Source of the DNA: JAJPHC01 sp035255945
GTDB taxonomy: Bacteria; Acidobacteriota; Thermoanaerobaculia; Gp7-AA8
DNA: 17,032 bases
Direction of reading: 5' to 3'
Assembly: GCA_035255945.1 (NCBI GenBank)
Contig: DATEZA010000337.1
Coordinates: forward strand, 1-17,032
A program made the translations under genes and the position numbers. Positions 6,760 through 12,560 of the stretch are shown here, one piece after another (within the stretch, counting starts at the first letter, position 1; every line of letters begins with the position of its first letter). Below the pieces are notes generated by a model that saw only the letters and a list, made by a program, of their open reading frames with translations, searched no databases and was not told the origin of the DNA.

Positions 6760-7233
6760 ATGCCGATGGATGACGCGCAATTCAAGCTGGCCATGTCGCA
6801 TTTCGCCAGCGGTGTGACGGTCGTGACGACCGAAGTGGATGGAAAGCCGTTCGGGATGACGGTCGCGGCGTTCTCATCGCTCTCCCTGCATCCGCCGCTC
6901 GTGCTCGTCTGCATCGAGAAGACGGTGAAGTCGCATGACGCGATCGCGAGCGCCGGCAAGTTCGGCGTCAGCATCCTCAATAGCAAACAGGCAGACATTT
7001 CGAATCGCTTCGCATCGCGCGCCGAGGACAAGTTCGCGGGGACGGAAGTGGTGCGTGGCGAGCTCGGCGTGCCGCTGATCGGCGGTGCGATCACGCGGCT
7101 CGAGTGCCGGGTCAGCGAGACGCTCGAAGGGGGCGACCACACGATCTTCGTCGGCGAAGTGGTCGGCGCACAAACGGAGGAAGGGGAGCCGCTCGTTTAC
7201 TTCCGCAGCGGGTATCGCGAGATCCGTTTCTAG
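6760..7233 (+). CDS. Flavin reductase family protein (FMN-binding split barrel)
   Basis: A protein of 157 aa, the usual length for the HpaC-like flavin reductase family. The N-terminus FKLAMSHFASGVTVVTTEVDGKPFGMTVAAFSSLSLHPPLVLVCI shows the family signatures: the FasGVtVVTt strand, GmTvsaFsSlSldPPlvlv, and later KFGVSILN and the GDHTIFVGEV strand with His. It binds FMN or FAD and typically passes electrons from NAD(P)H to flavin, supplying a partner monooxygenase. No monooxygenase lies in this window, so the partner is unknown. Start ATG 6760 has AGGAG seven bases upstream; the in-frame ATG at 6766 is an alternative. Eight bases after its stop the esterase gene begins, suggesting co-transcription. 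Confidence 0.88.
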   Translation: MPMDDAQFKLAMSHFASGVTVVTTEVDGKPFGMTVAAFSSLSLHPPLVLVCIEKTVKSHDAIASAGKFGVSILNSKQADISNRFASRAEDKFAGTEVVRGELGVPLIGGAITRLECRVSETLEGGDHTIFVGEVVGAQTEEGEPLVYFRSGYREIRF

Positions 7234-7241
7234 TCCCGAAT

Positions 7242-8045
7242 ATGGCCACCTCTTCGTTCCGTCTCGCGCTCAAGCGCGCGTTCCGCCGTGAGAATCGCCG
7301 GCTCGTCATCCGCAACGGCCGCCTCGAAGCGATCACGTTCGCGAAACGGCAGATCACGCTCTATCTCCCGCCCGGTTACGACGACCATGCCGATCGGCGC
7401 TATCCCGTGCTCTACATGCAGGACGGACAGAATTTGTTCGATCCCACGCGCTCGTTCATCCCCGGCCAAACGTGGCGGTTGAGTGAAGCCGCCGATTCGC
7501 TGATCGCGGAATTCAAGGCGCGGCCGATGATCATCGTCGGGATCGACAACAGCGGCGCGGGCCGCATCGACGAGTACACGCCGACGCACGACGCGAAGCG
7601 CAACGTCGGCGGTCACGCGGACGACTACGGCCGCATGCTGCTCGAAGAATTGAAGCCGCACATCGACGACACGTATCGCACGCTGCCCGATCGCGCCGGC
7701 ACGGCGGTGGGCGGCTCGTCGCTGGGCGGACTGCTCTCGCTGCATCTCGCGCTGACCCGTCCGCAGGCATTCAGCGCGGCCGCGGTGATGTCGCCGTCGG
7801 TGTGGTGGGACAACCGCGTGATCCTCGACGAGCTCGACCGGTTCCGCGGACGTCCTCCGCGGCTCTGGCTCGATACCGGCGGCCGTGAAGGCGTCGAAGC
7901 GCTGAAGGACGTGCGGCTGTTGCGCGACCGGTTGAAGGCGAAGGGCTTCGATTTCCGCTATCACGAGGATCGGCGCGCCGATCACAGCGAGCGCGCCTGG
8001 GCCTCGCGCGCGCCGATGATGCTGGAGTATTTGTTCCCGATTTAG
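7242..8045 (+). CDS. Cytoplasmic esterase of the esterase D / PF00756 family
   Basis: A protein of 267 aa with an alpha/beta-hydrolase fold. RQITLYLPPGY (36-46) and RRYPVLYMQDGQNLFD (52-67) are typical of the putative esterase family, where the DGQN loop helps form the oxyanion hole. The nucleophile elbow is GSSLGG with Ser160. The probable acid is Asp211 in LWLDTGG and the His is His248 in RADHSERAW. The substrate is unknown; relatives include feruloyl and siderophore esterases and S-formylglutathione hydrolase. There is no signal peptide. The start ATG at 7242 is chosen because the protein's first conserved strand follows about 35 residues later and upstream codons lie inside the flavin reductase gene. 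No strong Shine-Dalgarno sequence is seen, so coupling to the upstream gene is likely. Confidence 0.82.
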   Translation: MATSSFRLALKRAFRRENRRLVIRNGRLEAITFAKRQITLYLPPGYDDHADRRYPVLYMQDGQNLFDPTRSFIPGQTWRLSEAADSLIAEFKARPMIIVGIDNSGAGRIDEYTPTHDAKRNVGGHADDYGRMLLEELKPHIDDTYRTLPDRAGTAVGGSSLGGLLSLHLALTRPQAFSAAAVMSPSVWWDNRVILDELDRFRGRPPRLWLDTGGREGVEALKDVRLLRDRLKAKGFDFRYHEDRRADHSERAWASRAPMMLEYLFPI

Positions 8046-8050
8046 CTCCG

Positions 8051-8137
8051 TGTCATCCTGAGGCGCGTAGACGCCGAAGGACCCGGAGGTCGAGCGCGAC
8101 ATACGGATCCTTCGCGCTCTGCGGCGCTCAGGATGAC
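8051..8137. repeat. Hairpin repeat between esterase and moaA, right arm contains the moaA start
   Basis: Outer arms GTCATCCTGAG (8052-8062) and CTCAGGATGAC (8127-8137) are perfect 11-bp reverse complements. Inner arms CGAAGGA and TCCTTCG also pair, with mismatched sequence between them. The sequence is related to the TCATCCCGAG elements elsewhere in the window. The moaA ATG (8133-8135) lies inside the right arm. It could end esterase transcription and would fold over the moaA start. Confidence 0.75.
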
Positions 8138-9140
8138 AACCATCGACTCCCTTCACCGTCCGATGCACGACCTGCGGATCTCGGTCACCGACCGTTGCAA
8201 CTTCCGCTGCGTCTACTGCATGCCGCGCGATGCGTTCGGCCGCGACTTCCCGTTCCTGCAGCGCGCGCAGCTGCTGTCGTTCGAAGAGATCGCGCGCGTT
8301 GCGCGGATCTTCGTCGCGCATGGCGTGGAGAAGATCCGGCTGACCGGCGGCGAGCCGTTGCTGCGCAGCGATCTCGAGAAACTGATCGAAATGCTCGCGT
8401 CGATCGACGGACTGCGCGACATCGCGATGACGACGAACGGCGTGCTCCTCACGCGCGAGAAAGCGCGCACGCTCGCGAGCGCGGGCCTGAAGCGCGTGAC
8501 GATCAGCCTCGATGCACTCGATGACGCGGCGTTCCGCGCATCGACCGACTCGAAGCATTCCGTTGATGAAGTGCTGCGCGCGATCGATCACGCGGCGGAA
8601 GCGGGACTGACGCCGGTCAAGATCGATGCGGTGATCAAGCGCGGGATGAACGAGCGCGAGATCGTGCCGCTGGCGCGGCGATTCCGCGGCACGGGCCACA
8701 TCGTGCGCTTCATCGAATACATGGACGTCGGCAACACGAACTCGTGGCGCATGGATGAAGTGGTGCCGGGACGGGAAGTGCTCGCGGCGATCAGCGCGGA
8801 GTGGCCGCTGGAGCCGGTCGAGCCGGCGTACTTTGGCGAAGTCGCGGAGCGATTCCGGTACGTCGATGGAGCGGGAGAGGTGGGGATCATCACCTCCGTC
8901 ACGCAGCCCTTCTGCGGATCGTGCACGCGCGCGCGGCTCTCCGCGGCGGGCGAGTTGTTCACGTGCCTCTTCGCATCGACCGGACGCGATCTGCGCTCGC
9001 TGATTCGCAGCGGTGCGAGCGACGAGGAGCTCAGCGCGGCGATCGGAGCGGCCTGGCGCGTGCGCGACGATCGATACTCCGAATTGCGCGCGGCGCTGCC
9101 GCCGTCGCGGAAAGTGGAGATGTCGCACATTGGTGGCTAG
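8133..9140 (+). CDS. moaA: GTP 3',8-cyclase MoaA, molybdenum cofactor synthesis
   Basis: A protein of 335 aa (family about 330). It is a radical SAM enzyme that, with MoaC, turns GTP into cyclic pyranopterin monophosphate in the first step of molybdenum cofactor synthesis. The N-terminus DSLHRPMHDLRISVTDRC and NFRCVYCMP shows the CxxxCxxC radical-SAM cluster. KIRLTGGEPLLRSDL is the SAM-binding GGEP segment. The second 4Fe-4S site is FCGSCTRARLSAAGELFTC (C-x2-C-x13-C). The protein ends in Gly-Gly, as MoaA requires. ATG 8133 is preferred over ATG 8163 because the conserved DSxxRPxxDLRIS segment starts before the latter. That start lies within a hairpin repeat and has only CAGG two bases upstream. 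No other moa or moe gene is in the window. Confidence 0.93.
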   Translation: MTTIDSLHRPMHDLRISVTDRCNFRCVYCMPRDAFGRDFPFLQRAQLLSFEEIARVARIFVAHGVEKIRLTGGEPLLRSDLEKLIEMLASIDGLRDIAMTTNGVLLTREKARTLASAGLKRVTISLDALDDAAFRASTDSKHSVDEVLRAIDHAAEAGLTPVKIDAVIKRGMNEREIVPLARRFRGTGHIVRFIEYMDVGNTNSWRMDEVVPGREVLAAISAEWPLEPVEPAYFGEVAERFRYVDGAGEVGIITSVTQPFCGSCTRARLSAAGELFTCLFASTGRDLRSLIRSGASDEELSAAIGAAWRVRDDRYSELRAALPPSRKVEMSHIGG

Positions 9141-9990
9141 TCTCATTGCGCTTGCTCTGACGCTCACCGTCCACTCGAAGGTGCTCGATGAAGATCGCAC
9201 CGTGGTGGTGCAACTGCCGGCGAGCTACGAACATAGCGAAGAGCGCTATCCCGTTCTGTACCTCACGGATGCTGAGGCGCAGTTCGAGCAGACTGCATCG
9301 AGTGCGGCGTTCCTCTCGCGAGCAAATCGGATTCCGGAGCTGATCGTCGTCGGCATCGTGAACACGAATCGGCGGCGCGATCTCACGCCGACTGCCGCAG
9401 CGCTTCCGACCGCAGGCGGCAAGTCGGTGCCGCAGCCCGGCAGTGGCGGAGGTCCGAAGTTTCTGGCGTTCGTCGAGACGGAGCTCGTGCCGGAGATCGA
9501 TCGCCGCTATCGCACGCGGCCGTTTCGCGTGATCGCCGGACATTCGTTCGGCGGACTGTTCGCCGTGTGGATCGCGGAGCAGCGACCGTCGCTCTTTCGC
9601 GGTGTGATTGCCGCCAGTCCGACGCTGTACTGGGACGATGACCTCGCGCTGAAGCAGCTCGAGAAGCTGCCCGACGTGCGTCTCTATGCCGCGATCGCGA
9701 AGGAGAGTCCGCAGATGCGCCGCGCATTCGACGCGTTGCGCGCGAAGCAGCGCGGGTCATGGCGCACGCAATTGTTCGATGACGAAGATCACCTGTCGAT
9801 CGTGCTGCCCGCGTACTACGCCGGCCTCAAACACGTGTTCGCACCGTGGCACTTTTCGATGGAGGAGCTGCCCGAGGATCCGGCGAAGTGGGATGGCGCG
9901 GTGCGCGAGCACTACGCGAAAGCGAGCGCGTTTCTCGGGTACGAAGTGAAGCCGCCGGCGTGGGTGCTGGAAGAGATCGCGCAGAAGTGA
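9133..9990 (+). CDS. Secreted esterase, PF00756 family
   Basis: A protein of 285 aa read from GTG 9133, which overlaps the moaA stop by 8 bp; a TTG at 9130 is the alternative. Either gives a short hydrophobic leader (ASLIALALTLTVHS), a probable signal peptide. Then RTVVVQLPASYEHSEERYPVLYLTD resembles putative esterases. The nucleophile elbow is GHSFGG with Ser138. The likely catalytic His is His220 in DDEDHLSIV. The relation to the cytoplasmic esterase at 7242 is clear in layout (LPxxY, RYPVLY, GxSxGG, SPxxxWD) but the sequences are far apart. The substrate is unknown. Overlap with moaA suggests translational coupling. Confidence 0.78.
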   Translation: MASLIALALTLTVHSKVLDEDRTVVVQLPASYEHSEERYPVLYLTDAEAQFEQTASSAAFLSRANRIPELIVVGIVNTNRRRDLTPTAAALPTAGGKSVPQPGSGGGPKFLAFVETELVPEIDRRYRTRPFRVIAGHSFGGLFAVWIAEQRPSLFRGVIAASPTLYWDDDLALKQLEKLPDVRLYAAIAKESPQMRRAFDALRAKQRGSWRTQLFDDEDHLSIVLPAYYAGLKHVFAPWHFSMEELPEDPAKWDGAVREHYAKASAFLGYEVKPPAWVLEEIAQK

Positions 9991-10002
9991 CGGGCGGGGG
10001 CG

Positions 10003-10064
10003 TGCCCCTCACCCGGCCCTTCGCTTCGCTCAGGGCCACCCTCTCCCCGCAAGCGGGGCGAGGG
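10003..10064. terminator. Double hairpin downstream of the secreted esterase
   Basis: GGCCCT (10015-10020) pairs with AGGGCC (10032-10037) across a 11-bp loop. Then CCCTCTCCCCGC (10039-10050) pairs with GCGGGGCGAGGG (10053-10064) across a 2-bp loop with one mismatch. It begins 12 bp after the esterase stop and is well placed as a terminator. There is no T-tract. Sequences of this CCCTCACCC...CCCCGC type are frequent dispersed repeats in GC-rich genomes. Confidence 0.5.
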
Positions 10065-10080
10065 TCACGTGGCTCGCGCA

Positions 10081-10250
10081 CTAATCGTCGCCGCGAAGCT
10101 GCGTGTCGTCCCGAGCCGCGTAGACGGTCGAGGGATCTCCTCCATCGCGCGGGGGATGCCTCGACTTCGCTCGGCATGACACAAGGCCTAATCGTCGCCG
10201 CGTCCGCTGTGTGTCATCCCGAGCCGCGTAGACGGTCGAGGGATCTCCTT
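10081..10250. repeat. Tandem repeat cluster with gene-tail copies and hairpin arms
   Basis: CTAATCGTCGCCGCG occurs at 10081-10095, 10188-10202 and 10274-10288. The last is the 3' end of the small minus-strand gene and reads RGDD-stop on that strand. A 39-bp unit beginning GTGTCRTCCCGAGCCGCG occurs at 10103-10141 and 10211-10249, 108 bp apart. Between them, 10154-10182 is an imperfect inverted partner ending GGCATGACAC. The first two CTAATC copies are therefore duplicated ends of the neighbouring gene, alternating with hairpin arms. Confidence 0.75.
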
Positions 10251-10273
10251 CAATAGTACGAGGCGCGTTCCAT

Positions 10274-10453
10274 CTAATCGTCGCCGCGTCCGCCTTTGTA
10301 CTTTTCCGAGGCCGACGACGGCACTGTCGACAATCGCACGGCGTTTTTTGTCGGCAGAGGAGCCGCGGGACCGAACGGCTGCAGGCGTCCCGACCAGCGC
10401 CGCTCGTGCATCGCGCGCCCTTCCTTGATCTCCTGGATCTGGCTCTTCTTCAT
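10274..10453 (-). CDS. Small hypothetical protein, 59 aa
   Basis: I do not recognise this protein. The first residues MKKSQIQEIKEGRAMHERRW are charged, followed by a Pro/Ala-rich basic middle and a KYKGGRGDD tail. It follows the FAD oxidoreductase gene; there is a 20-bp gap from that gene's TGA to this ATG. An alternative GTG start at 10477 would overlap the TGA by four bases (GTGA) and give 67 aa, a classic coupled arrangement. Neither start has a Shine-Dalgarno sequence. The last codons and stop are copied twice downstream (10188 and 10081). It may be a real small gene of this lineage or a remnant. Confidence 0.4.
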   Translation of the reverse strand: MKKSQIQEIKEGRAMHERRWSGRLQPFGPAAPLPTKNAVRLSTVPSSASEKYKGGRGDD

Positions 10454-10473
10454 GCAGCGATGGACTGCGATAG

Positions 10474-11850
10474 TCACGCCAGTATCGCGTTTGCGGCGGC
10501 GCGCGCGCTGAGCAGCGCGGCGTCGGACAGGAGGCCATCCTCGCCCACCCAATCGCCCGCGATGTAGAGGCCGTGGATGCGGGTGGTGGGGGGCGGGCGG
10601 GTGAGGCCGGGAGTGACGAGCGCGTTGGAGACGGTCATCGCGGGGAGGAAGCGGCGGTGCACGAGAACGTCGCGCCAGCCGGGCTGCATCAGATCGAGCA
10701 GCGACTCGAGCTCGCGCTCGTCGGCCGCCACTTCTTCCCTGCGATCGGTGCGCTCGATCTCGATGTCGTGGATCGGCGCGGTGCGCGTGCGGTACTTCAT
10801 CACGTGAATCAGCGCGCCGCCCTTCGGCGTGAGCTGCGCGGCGGCGGAGTGCACGGAGAAGTACGTCGGCTTGTCGATGCCGAGAGCGAACGTGTTGCGC
10901 GGCATCGGCAGCGAAGACAGCGCGACATCGAGGCACGTCGCTTCGACGGGACGCAGCGTCATCCACTCTTTGCACATCGAATCATCGCCGCCGGCGCGGA
11001 TCATCTCCGCGGCACTCGACGGCTCGACCGCGAGCAGCACATCGCTCGCCGGGATCTTCGCACCCGGCTCGTATTCCGGAATCGCGTCGGGCAGCGCGAG
11101 CGATTGCGTGTCGTTGCGATCCTCGAGCTCCAGTCCGCCGAGCTCGATCGAGCGCACGGCGCCGTCGTGATGCACGGCGACGATGCGATTGCTCGACACG
11201 AAGTTCACGCCCGCGGCGACGGCGAGGCTGTGCAGGCTGTCGACGAGCTTCTGCCATCCCTCATCGACATACGTCACGTTGCCGGCTGCGATCTGCAGTT
11301 GCCGCAGCGCCACAGCCGCGCTCTGCGCCTTCGTGTCGCTGCAGTACGTGCTCAGGCGGATCAATGCCTCAATGAACTGGCGCACTAGTTCATCGCGCAC
11401 GTGGCCGTCGAGCCATTCGCGCACGGTGAGATTCGCGTACTGCTTCGGATCGAGCTTGCGCAGGCGCCACATCAATCCTGCCGCTTCGCGCTTGCCGGCG
11501 AACGACAGCATCGAGGTCAGCAGAAGTGACAGTGGTGTAACAGGGAGGCGATGGCGCTCGTCTCCGAGGAGTGCGGTGCCTGCGACCTTCGGCATGCCGC
11601 CGCGGATCGGAACGCCGAGCTCGCGAAGAATGCGAGTGGCGCCGCCGTTGCGATAGAGCGCATGCGGCCCGAGGTTGAAGCGGAAACCTCTGCGGAGATG
11701 AGTGATGGCCCGTCCGCCGAGGTAGCGGCGGCGCTCGAAAATCGTGACCGACTTGCCGGCGCGCGCGAGGTAAATCGACGCAGCGAGACCGGCCAGTCCG
11801 CCACCGACGACGACGACATTCTTGCCCACGAGCCCGCGATGGTAGCGCAT
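10474..11850 (-). CDS. FAD-dependent oxidoreductase, phytoene desaturase / amine oxidase-like
   Basis: A protein of 458 aa. The N-terminal Rossmann dinucleotide fold is NVVVVGGGLAGLAASIYLARAG (11-32), with the ribose-binding Glu39 in IFERRRYLGGRA, the classic FAD fold of the phytoene desaturase and flavin-containing amine oxidase group. The C-terminal FAD motif is LYIAGDWVGEDGLLSDAALLSARAAANAIL. These enzymes oxidise or desaturate carotenoids, squalene-like lipids or amines. The substrate here is undecided because no crt or hpn genes are adjacent. The start at ATG 11850 has no clear Shine-Dalgarno sequence; a GTG at 11829 is possible and would trim seven residues. It runs divergently from the secreted protein at 11913, 62 bp away. 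Confidence 0.85.
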   Translation of the reverse strand: MRYHRGLVGKNVVVVGGGLAGLAASIYLARAGKSVTIFERRRYLGGRAITHLRRGFRFNLGPHALYRNGGATRILRELGVPIRGGMPKVAGTALLGDERHRLPVTPLSLLLTSMLSFAGKREAAGLMWRLRKLDPKQYANLTVREWLDGHVRDELVRQFIEALIRLSTYCSDTKAQSAAVALRQLQIAAGNVTYVDEGWQKLVDSLHSLAVAAGVNFVSSNRIVAVHHDGAVRSIELGGLELEDRNDTQSLALPDAIPEYEPGAKIPASDVLLAVEPSSAAEMIRAGGDDSMCKEWMTLRPVEATCLDVALSSLPMPRNTFALGIDKPTYFSVHSAAAQLTPKGGALIHVMKYRTRTAPIHDIEIERTDRREEVAADERELESLLDLMQPGWRDVLVHRRFLPAMTVSNALVTPGLTRPPPTTRIHGLYIAGDWVGEDGLLSDAALLSARAAANAILA

Positions 11851-11883
11851 TTTGCGCGCCGGACTGTTGCATGGCAGAATGCC

Positions 11884-11906
11884 GGACGGGTTCAGATCCG
11901 TCCTTT
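11884..11906 (+). other. Hairpin with T-run in the leader of the 11913 gene
   Basis: GGACGG (11884-11889) and CCGTCC (11898-11903) pair across an 8-bp loop and are followed by TTT (then AATT). It lies in the 62-bp divergent gap, seven bases before the ATG at 11913. It could be a small leader hairpin or attenuator, or chance in GC-rich DNA. Confidence 0.3.
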
Positions 11907-11912
11907 AATTCA

Positions 11913-12314
11913 ATGCGTAAGCTCCTCATTGCGGCAGTAATTACACTGGTCGCGGCGGCCGCGCTTCATGCCGCGACGATGAATGAGTTCTATGCGTCAT
12001 TGCTCAAGCGCGGCATCGATCACGTCAACGCCGGGGCGTACGAAGCGGGAGCGGGCGAGCTGAAACTGGCCGCATTCGGACTGGTCGATGCGCTCGAGCC
12101 TTACCAGACCGCGCAGGTCTACCTCGCCATCGCTAATCAGCATCTCGACCGCGAGCCGCAAACCCGCGCGGCCGCGACGCGCGTCATCGCCGCCGAGCGC
12201 ATCGAGAAGCATTACGCGACGCTGGCGCTGCCGGACAAAGTGCGCAAGGAATTCGAAGCGATCGCGCAGAAGGTGCTGACGGCGGTGCAGTACGCGGAGC
12301 TGCGGGGGAGATGA
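11913..12314 (+). CDS. Small secreted helical protein, function unknown
   Basis: A protein of 133 aa starting at ATG 11913, chosen because it gives a signal peptide (MRKLLIAAVITLVAAAALHA). The mature part is alpha-helical, with A/E-rich segments like MNEFYASLLKRGIDHVNAGAYEAGAGELKLAAFGL and YQTAQVYLAIANQHLDREPQ. This pattern (GAYEAG...ELKLAAFGL...YLAIANQHL) resembles two helical hairpins of a TPR-type fold, though no repeat can be assigned firmly. The function is unknown; likely periplasmic. No gene partner is evident; it is divergent from the FAD oxidoreductase. Confidence 0.7.
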   Translation: MRKLLIAAVITLVAAAALHAATMNEFYASLLKRGIDHVNAGAYEAGAGELKLAAFGLVDALEPYQTAQVYLAIANQHLDREPQTRAAATRVIAAERIEKHYATLALPDKVRKEFEAIAQKVLTAVQYAELRGR

Positions 12315-12560
12315 TCCGCCTCTGACGCGCGAGGACGATCGGATCGGCCTGGCGCCTACTGCAGTGTGCGCGCTGACAGATTCACACCTGCTTCAGCACG
12401 CACTCGCGGTTCGATCGCGCTCTCGATCTCTACGGATTGCTAGCGACCGCGGTGCGGATCTTGCGGCTAAACTCGCGCGGTTCGTCTCGTACCAATTCAC
12501 GACGGTACTACGCATGCCGGACTCTCCTTCATTCGAAGAATGCACTTGCATTGATAGGTG
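12315..12560. other. Intergenic region with no clear gene
   Basis: A 246-bp gap separates the convergent secreted protein and PD40 gene. It holds one weak candidate: a 40-codon minus-strand ORF at 12393-12515 with a good Shine-Dalgarno sequence (AAGGAG at 12524-12529, eight bases before ATG). I see no strong inverted repeat and no RNA gene. Confidence 0.5.
12393..12515 (-). CDS. Candidate 40-aa small ORF with strong ribosome binding site
   Basis: An ATG at 12515 follows AAGGAG at eight-base spacing. It encodes 40 residues starting MRSTVVNWYETNR and ending RTASAC-stop. The tail is R/D-rich and low complexity, which argues against a real protein. A second frame on the same strand reads RDEPREFSRKIRTAVASNP-stop and looks more protein-like, but has no ATG. 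Both fall just downstream of the PD40 gene on its own strand. I regard it as a remnant or small gene at low confidence. Confidence 0.2.
   Translation of the reverse strand: MRSTVVNWYETNRASLAARSAPRSLAIRRDRERDRTASAC

Noticed and set aside
7230..9200. A 656-codon minus-strand open frame antisense to the esterase and moaA genes
   Set aside because: Its product is Arg/Ala/His-rich with no domain, and it mirrors the codon bias of two well-supported genes on the plus strand. It is a GC-rich shadow frame.
10081..10288. Possible CRISPR array (CTAATCGTCGCCGCG three times)
   Set aside because: There are only three copies with unequal spacing (107 and 86 bp). The spacers themselves contain repeats, and the repeat is the 3' end of a gene. 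No cas gene is present.
10474..11850. Part of a carotenoid biosynthesis cluster
   Set aside because: The FAD protein resembles phytoene desaturases, but no phytoene synthase, cyclase or prenyl transferase is in the window.
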